DNA from: Gliomastix tumulicola
Lineage: Eukaryota > Ascomycota > Sordariomycetes > Hypocreales > Bionectriaceae
NCBI GenBank assembly: GCA_001599755.1
Contig: BCHX01000004.1
Location: 4,092,001-4,156,000 of the forward strand
Direction of reading: 5' to 3'
Length of the DNA: 64,000 nucleotides
Shown here piece after piece: positions 33,392-45,032 of the stretch. A program made the translations under genes and the position numbers. The notes beneath the pieces are model-generated. The model saw only the letters and a list, made by a program, of their open reading frames with translations. It made no database searches and had not been told where the DNA came from. The number at the start of each line of letters is the position of its first letter. The first letter of the stretch is position 1.

Positions 33392-35603
33392 ATTGCTTCG
33401 ATGACATACGAAAAAGGAGCGTTGTCGCGGACAACAAGACGACCTCATTAAAAGGAGGTGGAAGATTACGAGGACCTCGGGTGCTACAGCGAGCGGCCAT
33501 GATCGCCTCGCTATGAGCACGAGGGACGGCTTACTTTGGCAGCGGCAGGTTCTGCATTTGATACCAGCCCGTTGGCTAGATTCTGTACAGTAAAGTTGTG
33601 TACATGGGATAGTTATAGAGAATAATGAGCCAGGGGTCTGATTGCGGGCGCCTGATTGCTTTTGTTGGCATATTGAAGCTGTCGCGAACTGGCGCCAATC
33701 TACGTGTGAGCTGCGGGAAATTTTTTTGGCGGTGCGGGATTCGTTTGCGAACACCGAGCGCACGGGCGCAGATCACCTTGATGATGTCGCCGCCCATTCA
33801 GTCTTGCCTTCCGAATCATAAGACGGACAGACATTCGAAATTTGAGACTCCATCCAGCACCAATCCATGGAGGATTGATTGCATTCCAACAGGCAGCACT
33901 ATCTACAGCGTGCATCAAGGCCATCCTTCAGCCAGTCCAGCCGTTGACCGCGAATACCCCTGCGCAGCTCACTTTTTTTTTTTTTTTCTCTAGCGCTCAA
34001 CAGTCGGAATGTTGAGCCCAGACAAACTGAAGCGGCCGACCAAAAAAAAATAGGGGCCCGGCCGAGATCTCTGCAAGTCTAAAATGGCTTTGAGCCTCTT
34101 CCCGTCCTACAATGGAAAGCTCCGTGATAGCACGCGGCGAGCAAGCTGTAGCGTCGAGCATTGCGTCAAGTCTGTCCCTGAAGCAGGCCGGTCAGGGTTG
34201 CATGGGCAGCTTCCGGACGTATCCGTCGTTCGATGGATGCTGCATCTCAGGATTGGTCCGATTGATGAACCTGCCCATCCGAATGGGACGAACCCCCCAC
34301 GGGAGCTCTGGCCCTCGAGAAGAGGAATTGGACCCCCCCCCCCGGTTCCGGCGTATTCACGTTGTGGCGCTCTCATCCCTCCGCCATTGCCATGGCTGAG
34401 TTGCTGACTTTGTGCTTGGTCAGTGCTAACAGAAAGCCACATGGGATTGATGTCTTCCAACGGTCGTTTATAACAGCAGAGCGAACTGCAGGCCGCAACT
34501 AAGATTCCCCCTGGAAGAGAGGAGAATCAATGACACCCGGGGCCTACGGACGCAGTATCGGAGGCGCCACAACTGCATCCATCTGCAGGACACCTGCAGC
34601 TGCTCCCAATGGCACGTTCGCTCCGCCCCCCTGATAAGGCGCAAGTCATCACCTTCTCTGCTTACCCGGCAGATGCTCCCAGAACCGTCGACGAGCTTCC
34701 AAGTTGAGCTGAGAGTCGCCCTTGTATCAGTGAACGCCGCTTATCTGATACTACTACATACGACATGCTGGCTGGGCAGATTTGAGTCAATTTCAAGCTT
34801 GCCCAACTCAAATTGGCCCAGCCCAAAAAAGTCAATTGAGGGAGCACAAGCGAGCAAGAAGGACGCGCTGCGACACCGAGAAACCCGGGCGGGATTTAAA
34901 ATGATGGGCTCTCGAGGTACCCGCTACTTGACCCGAAATCGGTCTACCTCGGCACGGCATGGACTTGAGCGGCGCCGTGGATGTACTCGGTACATCCGCC
35001 CCCTGGTCCGCCGTCATTTCGTTGCAGGCTGAAGCACGTGCAAGGGCACTGGCAGATCAACGAGAAAGGATCGCTGTCGCTGGAACGAGGGTCGGGAAGG
35101 GCCTCAAGGGTGCCAAAAAAATCTACTACCTACTTGCGTGTCTTGTCTCTCTCTCTCCCCTCTTCGGAGCTACACGACGATTCAGCTCAGCTTCACTGCC
35201 AGCCTCGGTCAAGAGAGCTCGCAAATACTCGTAACGCCGCATCGTAGACGTCCCTTTGCCGGGCTTCTCTCCATAATTCCCCAGTGCTCCGTAGTAGCAG
35301 TAGCTTGTTGTTGGCGCGTCGGAGAAGATCCGTGTACGGGATACCTCAGGTACCCTGCCAGAAAACAGGGTACCTCTGTCTGAGTCAGCAGAGCTCAACG
35401 CTTTCCCCCAAGGTACCTTATACTCAACGCGCGCGAGTTAAAACCACCCCCCGTCCTCCTTTATCCTTCCCATCACAGCCACAAGAGAAGAAAAAAAAGC
35501 GCCATCGCTCAACGCTCTCTCCCAAATCTCCCCTCTCAACCTCTGCGAAGAAGCACCCTATTCCCTTGGTCAGGGCCCCTTTTTGTAGCCGAAACCTATC
35601 GCC
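33392..35603. other. Intergenic region upstream of yhm2
   Basis: No credible coding frame. It holds homopolymer runs near 33970 and 34043, a perfect dyad at 35348-35375, a TGAGTCA site at 35381-35387 and a C/T-rich leader before the ATG. Confidence 0.6.
35348..35387. promoter_or_regulatory. Inverted repeat plus TGAGTCA site in yhm2 promoter
   Basis: AGGTACCCTG (35348-35357) and CAGGGTACCT (35366-35375) form perfect 10-bp arms around an 8-base loop. TGAGTCA follows at 35381-35387; it matches the Gcn4/Cpc1 bZIP consensus. Both are about 220-260 bp upstream of the yhm2 start. Regulatory use is inferred. Confidence 0.45.
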
Positions 35604-36732
35604 ATGGTCGCTGCCGCCACCCTTCCCGGCCCCATTGGGGAGAACAAGCTCGAGAAGAAGCCCATCAAGTTCTCCAACTTGCTTCTCGGAGCCGGTCTGA
35701 ACATGTTCGAGGTGACTACCCTGGGCCAGCCGCTCGAGGTCGTCAAGACCACCATGGCTGCCCACCGTGGTGATGGCTTCGGCTCGGCCTTGGGACGCAT
35801 CTGGTCCCGAGGTGGTGTTCTTGGCTGTACGTGATTTTTTTTTCTTCTTTTTTCTATCCTGTCCACCCGTCGCTTCCGTCGGGGAAGCCATCCATCGTGC
35901 GATCATCCAACTAACATGAACACCTCCTTACTACAGTCTATCAGGGTCTCATCCCCTGGGCCTGGATCGAAGCCTCCACCAAGGGCGCCGTCCTCCTCTT
36001 CGTCGCCTCCGAGGCCGAATACTACGCCCGCAGCTACGGCGCCAACGAGTTCGGCGGCGGCATCATCGGCGGCATCACGGGCGGTGTCGCCCAGGCCTAC
36101 GCCACCATGGGCTTCTGCACCTGCATGAAGACGGTCGAGATCACCAAGCACAAGCAGGCCGCCGCCGGCGTCGCGCCCCAGTCCACCTTTGCCACCTTCA
36201 TGGACATCTACCGCCGGGAGGGCATCCGCGGCATCAACAAGGGCGTCAACGCCGTCGCCATCCGCCAGATGACCAACTGGGGCTCCCGCTTCGGCCTCAG
36301 CCGCCTCGCCGAGGGCTGGATCCGCAACGCCACCGGCAAGAAGGAGGGCGAGAAGCTCTCGGCCCTCGAGAAGATCGTCGCGTCCGGTCTCGGCGGTGGC
36401 CTCAGCGCTTGGAACCAGCCCATCGAGGTCATCCGCGTCGAGATGCAGAGCAAGAAGGAGGACCCCAACCGGCCCAAGAAGATGACGGTCGGCAACACCT
36501 TCAGGTACATCTACGGCCAGAACGGCGTCCGCGGTCTCTACCGTGGTGTCGCTCCCCGTATCGGTCTTGGTGTCTGGCAGACCGTGTGCATGGTTGCTCT
36601 CGGTGATATGTAAGCTCTCTTCGCCGCAACCTCTCTCTCCCCATGACAAGAAATTCGCGACTAACAAAGCTGCGCAGGGCGAAAACCTACGTCGAGAAGG
36701 TCACGGGTGAGGCCGTCACCGCCAAGCACTAA
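35604..36732 (+). CDS. yhm2: Mitochondrial citrate/2-oxoglutarate carrier YHM2
   Basis: Exons 35604-35826, 35937-36609 and 36678-36732 give 316 residues. It matches yeast YHM2, a mitochondrial carrier that swaps matrix citrate for cytosolic oxoglutarate and was also described as a mitochondrial-DNA-associated protein. Recognisable segments are LNMFEVTTLGQPLEVVKTTM, FYQGLIPWAWIEASTKGA, TMGFCTCMKTVEITKHK, AIRQMTNWGSRFG and WNQPIEVIRVEMQSKKED. Three carrier repeats are present, with the degenerate Px[DE]xx[KR] motifs typical of this subfamily. It sits in the inner mitochondrial membrane. With the neighbouring citrate synthase it would supply cytosolic citrate and NADPH. Confidence 0.96.
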
Positions 36733-37582
36733 GCAGTGATGCATTCATGACGCCGCATCTCCCTTCCTCCCCCTCCGAGGAGGGACAACACCCTCACCCA
36801 GATGGGGGGGGGGGGGNGGNGGATAGGGNGACGAGGCAAGGGGGGTTGACTGATAGAAAAGAGGAGGGCCTTCGACATCTACGCACTTTGCTTTGGCTCC
36901 TTGCTTCGACTTTTAGTACATTAGATGGAAACGGGCTCTTCTTGGTATTTTTATTATTGTCATGGTGCCGGTGGACTTGACTGTTCTTCTGGTGCAGAGA
37001 ACTCGGGAGCCTATACAACTGTTTTGTGTGCATTTTTGATAACCGTTTAAAGACTCATACAATGATACAATCGATTGGCGCTGTAACATGCAAGAAGGTA
37101 CTGGTGCAACCTCTATCTAGGATGTTTGTGATGTATGATGCCGGCCTTGTGCATTGGTCTCTCAATGTCGACATGGGCTTTCTTTGTCGACGAGGATAAG
37201 TTCTACCTGCTTAAGAGAGACGTGGCCTCGAGCACAAGTGCTCTCGCTACTGTAGCAATACACAAGGGATCGCGAGTACGTAGCTGTCCATTGGTGAGCC
37301 GGGCATAGCCACCAAGAGCCGTGATTTACATGTGATGGAAGCTAGTCGATCACACGATGCGACAGGTCCCGAGGCTCCACCTTCTGCTGCAACTTCGCCA
37401 GCGTCCACTGTCTGTCTAGCTGAAGAGCACTAATATAACTAATAATTCGAGATTCAAGTGTAGCATGTTCAAGCTATATATTCTTATTGTAACTTGCAAT
37501 TAGTCTTAAGTTATATGATTTCATTGCTATAAATCTACACCCTCATAAAGTTAGGGTGCTTGCTATCTTGCGATAGAGGTAT
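36733..37582. other. Convergent intergenic region with ambiguous bases
   Basis: 3' flanks of yhm2 (+) and the WD40 gene (-). A poly-G run at 36804-36816 is followed by N at 36817, 36820 and 36829, so base calls here are unreliable. The right part is AT-rich. Confidence 0.7.
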
Positions 37583-40500
37583 CTAACATTCGCTGCCAGA
37601 CTCATACGCTAATTCTAAATCATCATCTAAGCTGAGAATAGCTCCAAGCTCAGCTAATTCCGCCAGCTCGTCTTCTCCCAACCCATTCACATTGTTCTCC
37701 CAACTCATATTCTCCCTATGCGCCGTCTCGAACCCGCTGTTGACCGAGCTGTCAGGGTTACTAATAGGGTCCCCAAGCCTGCGGAGCGATCGCTTTCTAA
37801 ACCCGCGGTCGGCCCTGACGCTCTGCTGCTGGACCTTCTCGTAGCTGGTTAGGAGCGGTCCGGCGGGGTCCTCACTCTCGTGGGCGTCTTTGCGGAAGAG
37901 TCCCGTTTGCTCGTAGTTAGGCCCCTGGACGACGCCAATAGTTGGCTCGCCGGAGGGCGCTAACATTTCTGATTCTAGGAGAAATCGTCCAAGGGCGATG
38001 CCGCTATCGTCCTGAGCGGGCTCAGATGGTGTTACAGTACTACTGGTAGTAACTACACCTATCATGGGGTCCCCGGTGCTAGGAGAGGGCGGAGGAGGGG
38101 GCTCGGCGTGTGGTATGAAAGGTATAGGCACGCGGACCTTCCTTCCGGTCGGTAGCGTTACATGCTGTTGCTTTATAGGGACATCCCGCTGGTCATGTGA
38201 AAAGAGATATAGACGACCCGTAGCATCGCCAATAGCCAACTTGGTCAAGTCCGGAGAGAAGGCCCCACATGAGATCGGGGCCGGAGCACTGAGCAAAGTG
38301 CGAATATACGGCTGCTTCCGATTCCTGATATTCCAAACTCGGACAACACCGTCACTGGCTCCCGTGTAGAAGTGATCTGCCGTCTTTCCCCAGGCTGTAA
38401 ACTTAACACCTGTGTCAAGCTTCTCGAGATGCTCTTTGTCAAAGACTTCCAGGGACTGCGCATGCTCGAGAATATGCATAGGACGACTAGAGTGGGCCGT
38501 GTCCCAAACATAGACCTTCCCGTCTGTACACGCAGCTGTTACGTAGGCATGAACCAGGCTATTCGGCATCAGTGTCAACTCGTTGATGTCTGAGGCCGGG
38601 CAGTCAAGAGACTGATATTCGCAGTAGACCGGCTCGACGCGCTCTCGGTCTCGCTGAAAGATATGAATCTGCGTCCGCGCGCCGTGTTCAACCACACCAC
38701 AGGGTGAGGTAGCTGCAATAAAGCGCTCTAGCCTCGGATGCCAGACCACCTCGAAAACGTTGGCGGTGGTTGCTGTTAGCAGTGGGATGCGACTACAGCC
38801 GTCAGCGTTCCATAACATGATCTCGCCGGTGTTGGTCTTGTCGTCCGGGATATTCGAGTCATCGCCGTCAGTGCTTCGAGGAGAGTAGCCAATAGCTAGA
38901 ATATGACGGCACATTGGGCCTTTGCCCCATTGCATCGTGGCTGGAAAGTACGCCCACTGGTCGGTGTCGGCATCAGTCCTCGTACACGAGATACTGTAGT
39001 ACGGACTAGCCGCGATGTTGTTTTCGTCGATTGTATAGATCCGGACAGCCTCAGTAGGGACATCTGCGCCCGAGGCAACACGTCCCGACCCATCCTTGGC
39101 TGCAACCACGAAATTGACATTGCCGTCATGATGCCATGTTGCCAGGCATTCCATGCAATTTCCGTTCTCATCAGTGCGCCAGACCTTGACAGTCCGATCG
39201 AAGCTAGACGTGTAAGCCAGCTTTCGCACAGGGTCATAATCTGAAGAGACCACTGACGAGTACAGCCAAGGATCCTGGCTATGCCTCATCTCGTGTGTCG
39301 AGTTATCGCCGCTGGAGACGATGGGGCGCGGGATGCGATGGTCTGGAAACGCACGGAGCGTTACCTCCTGCGTCGAGCAAAGCAGCAAGTTTCCAGGCTT
39401 GTTGTACTGCTGGTTATGTGTGTCGGAGTGTGTCGTGGTGCCGCAGATCAAGTTATCCTTCGATACCCACGAGATGGTAGCAACGTCGCCAGCACAGTTT
39501 GCGAACTGGGCATATGTCTCCAGCTGGCTCTCCAAAGCCCTCAAAACGCTGCTCTGGAAGTTCATGTATCGTCTCGTCCGCCCGAAGCCCCTGTTGCCCT
39601 CAAGCTCTCGAGCAAAGAGCAAAGCAGATATTTGGCCGTCAATAGATGGTGTCTGTCGGACGGGCTCTGCAGCAAGAGATAGGATGCGCCCGCCACTCGT
39701 ACGACCAGCAAGCAAATCGGAGCAAAAATTGCGTATGTCCTCTTCCGTCCGCCCTTCCAGCCGCCCGTTGACGACTGCCAGTACGGGCATCTCCCCTTTG
39801 ACGAGGGTTCTCAGAGACTCGCGAGTGAGTGAACTTGGCGATGACTGATAGGCATTGCACCAGTTGACGATCTGCGCAACTTCTCCATCAGTGAAATCAA
39901 CATGATAGACGATGGGTCCCTCGAATTCGCCCACTGTTCTCTGGTTGAGCTTCTTAACACCTCTTCTGATAAGTTCGAGCTCTGCCTGCTGCCTATATGG
40001 TCGAGACCTGACCTCAGGCCATGCGCCGGGCTGGAAGGTAGCCTCCTCGAGCTTGGTGTCCGGTACTGAGGACGCATCGGGCGCAGCAAGAGCATCTGAC
40101 GTGGGAAGGACGTCTGGCGCAGCAAGGATGTCTGACTCGGGAAGAACATCTAGCGCAGGAAAGATGTCCGGTATGGGAAGGGCATCTGGGGCAGGAACGA
40201 CGTCTGGCGCAAGGACGTCTGGCGCAGGAATGACGTTGGGCACAGGAAGGCCGTTTTGCGCAAGAACCAATCCTGCGCCTTCCGGTGACGAGCTCTCAAC
40301 CCTGGCCCTTTTGGCAGCCCGTGGTATACGCTGCCGACGTACCGGAAGCGAGGATCCCGAGCTGGTTGTAGAGGACGCTGGCGATCCGGAGCGAGACGTA
40401 GTTGAGATCGAGATTGCTGGTTGGGGAACTGCCGGGGCAAGTGCCGCAGGAGACGGAACCAATTCGTCGGGTATCACAATAGGAGAAGCAGGTGTCGGTG

Positions 40501-41114
40501 CAGGTATCTGCGCGGGGTTCCATCCGACGGGTGCGTTGTCGTGGAATCTCTGCAATCATCCGGTCAGTTAGCCTTACCCAGAAGCGCAACCTGCAAAGTG
40601 TGGGCGGTAGGTAGGGCGGCTTCTTGTGCAACATACCGGGTCCCGAGCAAACTCCCGCACGATTCCAGGCACCATCTCTGCAAAGTATGCCTCATCTTCA
40701 GTCGTGAGGTTCCCTCCGGTTCTCTCACGCCGGATCCTGAAGTCCGGGCTCGTCGCAATCCTCACGATCGTCTGGTAGTCATAATGGTCAGCCTGCCCCG
40801 ATTGCAATGCGATCCTGTACCCTCGAACTCACCTCCTCCGCGATGGGTCTCTTACGACACCATGACGGCAGCTGCTGTGTCGCGGAAGCGATGTACGGCA
40901 GAAGGTGCGTCTTTAGACACTCTTTAAGGGTCTTTGCCCGTGGTGGATTTCCTAAGCGTCGACGCTTCGATGCGGGCTCTCCCTGTGTAGGAGGAGGAGG
41001 CGGCGGTGCGACAGGCTGGATATGGTGCGGCGCGTAGTGATACGTCGGGAGGAGAGGTCGTGGATTGTCCATCAATCTCGACCTAAAGGTCCCCGAGGTA
41101 AGTGTTGCACCCAT
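37583..41114 (-). CDS. Large WD40-repeat protein, possibly Rik1-associated factor 1 (Raf1/DIM-9)-like
   Basis: Exons 40833-41114, 40637-40771 and 37583-40549 give 1127 residues; an alternative ATG at 41072 would give 1113. The N-terminal third is disordered with a bipartite basic patch (SKRRRLGNPP), a second basic patch (PRAAKRARVE) and an imperfect Pro/Asp repeat (about 40075-40270). The centre has WD40 repeats, for example YTSSFDRTVKVWRTDENG, ACTDGKVYVWDTAHSS and TGASDGVVRVWNIRNRK, and the C-terminus is acidic. From memory, similar fungal proteins are annotated as Raf1/Dos1/DIM-9, a DCAF-like part of the heterochromatin H3K9 methyltransferase complex. That identity is uncertain; a nuclear WD40 scaffold is well supported. 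Base composition is less GC-biased than in its neighbours. Confidence 0.8.
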
Positions 41115-42783
41115 CGTGAAGGCATGGTTCACGCTTGGAGAGCTAGGAGCGCCGACGCAAGGAGTCACACGGCCCAAAGACAGAGAACGAGGGGGGTAAA
41201 GCCAGGCGAAGCGAGTATGAGGATGTGGTGAGGTCGACTTACGTGGAGAGCTGAGAATCGCGTCTCGCCGACGCGTTCCTAAAGGTCTGTGGTTAGGAGA
41301 AGCAAGCTATTTTTAATTAGTGTTAGTTTAGAAGACATAGCAGAGCGGATAAATAACCGGAGCATAGATATTCCGATTAAAGTCATCTTAAAAGTATATT
41401 AATATATTATTACTTATATATAAGATTATATATATAATAAATACTTATAGGTTATTTATTTATCTATTTTTATTATTTTACTATTAATATAAATATTCTC
41501 CTAAGTAAATAATTAGATAAGAAGCATATTATACAAGTACTAGTAGCTAGAAAGCGCTTCGCGACAAATGATTAAACATAGGCATTTACTTAAATAAGAG
41601 CGCGAAATCCTCTACTGCTTTTAAACATTCGCTTCTCGCTCGAGCTTGACCGCCAGGGCATGAACTATGGATGTGGTGCAAGTGCTTCATTCTGCCCCTC
41701 AACTGCGTTGCGCAATGTGACATTACCTATTCGATTGAAGAAACCGGCTTAATAAGCTTTGTAATTTCTAAAGTCGTGGGATGAATAACCGCGAACCATT
41801 GTGAAGCGGGCACGCCCGACTCGATGAACAACGCTGTTGTTGGACTTGGAAGAATTCGGTGCTTCCGGGCACGGGCCCGGAAGAACCTAAGAGCCGGACG
41901 GCTCTCGCAGACCTACATAAAACACTCCGCGATATCTCGAGATCTAGCTGCAATAACAACACACTCTTTTAACTATGTATTAATCATTGAAATCTCTTTA
42001 TTGTCGTTGAGACCTTGTTCTCGTAGACCCTTTGCTGGCTGAGATATTGCTATGTCTTTTTCAAGCACCTTTTCACTCTATCTTTGTTGATTTTCTTGCT
42101 CGTTTTTGGAGATATAACGTTGAGATTTTGCACACTGCTAGATCTAATCTTTCTCTATCTACATGCCAAATTTCATCTAAAATGGACCTATTTTGGTGAA
42201 GTTGGGCTGTAGTGTATTTTATTGAGACAGACGGAATCGCCTGGGCACAGCGGACCGATATTCCCCCTTCTCACCATCCTGCTGAAATAAGTTGCTGTGA
42301 ACCGCTCAATGCCTCCTGGGAGTATGTTCATAGCTCCAGTTCATATGTCTAATATGTCTAAGTTATTCTAACAGTTCACAGCTGAAGTGAAAGCAGGCAA
42401 TTAAGTAATGCCCCTAGGTACGTCACAGCATTAACTATTTAAAACAAAACCTTACAAACGACGGCGTAAAACCAGCCTATGCGATAATCTCATTAATCTA
42501 TGAACATCAGTTTAATCTGTTAAACCTGGCGGAATTCCATAAGCCCTGTGTGATTGCTGGTGGGCAGTGAGGTGGGAGATACAACCGCGGGCTTACTACA
42601 CTTTCTTAGATACCCTAGAGGATTTCATCCAAGATTGGCGGGGCCGAACCACTGTACAATCAGACAAATTCCATTCAGTACGACTTGCTATATATGTAGA
42701 TATACACGTATTTCGATAATGCCCCGAGCACCGAATTTGGATACAGAACGGAGCAATTGTATGCGCGGGCCGATACAAGCCCT
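41115..42783. other. AT-rich decayed intergenic block
   Basis: Between two minus-strand genes. From about 41305 to 42560 the sequence is visibly A/T-rich with many TA steps and no coding potential, unlike the GC-rich surroundings. This is the look of DNA mutated by repeat-induced point mutation. It contains two GC-rich hairpins (41862-41905) and possible LTR-like sequence. Confidence 0.65.
41838..42060. mobile_element. Possible solo LTR remnant
   Basis: A stretch starting TGTTGGAC contains two adjacent perfect GC-rich inverted repeats (41862-41883 and 41890-41905), a CATAAAACAC box-like site and a pyrimidine-rich end, resembling fungal Copia/Gypsy LTRs. The right end and target duplication cannot be fixed, so this is tentative. 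Confidence 0.25.
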
Positions 42784-45032
42784 TTACAGCTTGCCCTTGG
42801 TCGTCTCCTGGGCGGCAATCTCCTCGTACATGGCATTGATCTCGTCGGCAAAGGCCTTGGCAGCCTGCGGCCTCTTGAGCTTGAGCCTGAAGAACTAGTT
42901 AGTCATGGTCTCGGTGGGAATTGGTGAAATGGAAAACACTTACGTAGGTGTGAGGAGCCCGTTGTCGACGGTGAGGGGCTCGACGTCGAGGTAGACGTTG
43001 CGCACGCGCTCGAAGCTGTTGAACTTGGACTTGCGGGCGATGCCGTCGAGGATCTTGAGGAAGGCCTGCTTGACCTTGGGGTTCTTGGCCGCGGTCTTGA
43101 CGGCTGCGATGTCGTCCTTGGAGATGCTCTCGCCGAGGATCTTGCCGGCAAAGGTGGAGAAGTTCTCGGGGTCGACGCCGAAGATGGCGACGAGGCTCGA
43201 CTGCTTCATGTCGCCGTGGACGAAGGCGCTGGCGGCCAGGTTCGTGTTGCCGAGGAAGACGTTCTCGATGCGCTCGGGCGAGATGTACTCACCCTGGGCG
43301 AGCTTGAGGACGTTCTTCTTGCGGTCGATGATCTTGACGCGGCCCATGCTGTCGATTTCGGCAATGTCGCCGCTGTGGAACCAGCCGTCGGCCTCGATGG
43401 ACTTCTGGGACTCCTCCGGGTTCTTGTAGTACTCGCCGAAGACGCACGGCCCGCGGAGTAAAAGCTCGCCCCTGGGGTTCGGCTTGTCGTCGACCGAGTA
43501 GTCGAACTCGGGGACGGACTCGAGGCAGATCTCCATGCACGTCGTCGGGGGCCCGATGTTGCCGGTGCTGAAGTCGCCCTTGAGCTGGATGGTGCCGACG
43601 GCGTATGTCTCGGTCATGCCGTAGCCCTGCTTGAAGTCGTTGGCGAAGGCGGCGCGGAGGAACTCCTGGACGTCAGGGTCTAGCTGGGCACTGCCGCTGA
43701 TCATGCTATGGGCGCGGGTGAGACCGACGGCCGCCTTGACCTTGGGCGTCCAAATCCTGTCGTAGAGGAAGTGCGTGTTGGTCGCCTTGCCAGCGGGGAG
43801 CTTCATCGAGGCCTTCTTGGTGCTGATGACGCGGCGCGAGAGAGCGCCCCTGATGCCTTCAGCCTCGATGGTGGCAGTCTGGATGGCGGAGTTGAAGCGG
43901 TTGAAGAGTCGGGGGACGGAGATGAAGCCGGTGGGCTGCAGAATCTTGAGATCGTCCACGAGGCCCAGAATGTCACCTCGGAAGAAGCCGACAGAGGCAC
44001 CCTCAGCGATGGCAATACCATCGATAAGTCTGCCGTAGATGTGCGCCAATGGGAGATACGACATGTGCACGTCCTTGCTCCCGACCGTCCCGCTCATGCG
44101 TCCGGAGGTGATAGCTGCCACGGCATTGCGGTGGGTGAGAACAACACCCTTGGGTGCGCCAGTGGTTCCCGAGGTGTAGTTGATGGTGCAGATGTCGCCT
44201 CGAGAGGGAGGGCGCACCTGGCGGCCAGACCTGAGACCAATCTCCTCGACCTCGGTGATGGAGTAGATCTTGATTCCGAACTGGGTGGCAACGTCGTTCA
44301 GCACGGCCGACTTGCTGTGGCCCTTGAGCTCGCCCTGGTCCAGAGGATCCAGCGAGATGATGATCTTGAGGTTAGGGAGCCGGGGCGCCAGCTTGAGAAG
44401 GGTCGGGATGTGGGGAAGGGAGCAGACGACGCAAGCGAGCTCGGCATGGTTGGCAATGTATTCCGTCGCATCAGGGCCGAGGGTCTCGTACAGGGAGACG
44501 GTGAAAAGAGACTGGGAGGAGAGGGCAAGATCTAAGACAAGGCGAAACACCATGGAGTTAGTCCTCTGAACGGAACTGCGTGTAGACTCGGAGGACAGCC
44601 CAACTTACCTGTGATTTGCCACTCGGGGCGGTTCTGAGACCACAGACCGACGGCGTACTTGTCCTTGGGGTGGTTGATGGCGTTGTGCACCTCGACGATG
44701 CCGGCGCCGAAGTTCTTCCTCCGCTCGGCGACCTGGGCGTACGTCGACCACTCGAACTTGTCCTCCCACGTGCCCGTCGCGGGCACCCAGGCGCGGGTGC
44801 CGAAGCAGCGGTTGTTGGGGAACTTGCGGACGGCCTCCTCGAAGACGTCGTGCAGGGTCTGGATCTCCGGGTCCAGGGTCTCGAGGAGGGGCTGGTCGCG
44901 GAACCTCCAGTGGCGGTAGACGGCGCTCCTGCCCGGCTTCTCGGAGTTGGGGACGGGGAGACCGTAGGGGGAGCCCGGGGGAGGAGGCTGCATGAAGTTC
45001 TTGACCAAGGCGGTGGTGTCGATGGGCGCCAT
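42784..45032 (-). CDS. Long-chain fatty acid-CoA ligase (ACSL/Faa1 type)
   Basis: Exons 44609-45032, 42944-44531 and 42784-42886 give 704 residues. The enzyme activates long-chain fatty acids to acyl-CoA using ATP. The P-loop-like motif YTSGTTGAPKGVVLTH, the GYGMTETYAVG segment and the signature DGWFHSGDIAEIDSMGRVKI with DRKKNVLKLAQGEYI are all present. Both splices restore conserved sequence (QITDLALSSQ and TPTLKLKRPQ). The N-terminus (MAPIDTTALVKNFMQPPPPG) resembles fungal Faa1/Faa4-like enzymes; there is no peroxisomal signal (C-terminus GKL is not a canonical SKL, though related). The start at 45032 is the first ATG in frame with family-like sequence. Confidence 0.94.

Noticed and set aside
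19500..35420. Recurrent GGTACC/AGGTACCT motif in intergenic DNA
   Set aside because: About nine occurrences in some 25 kb of non-coding sequence is close to what chance gives for a hexamer; only the perfect dyad at 35348-35375 was kept.
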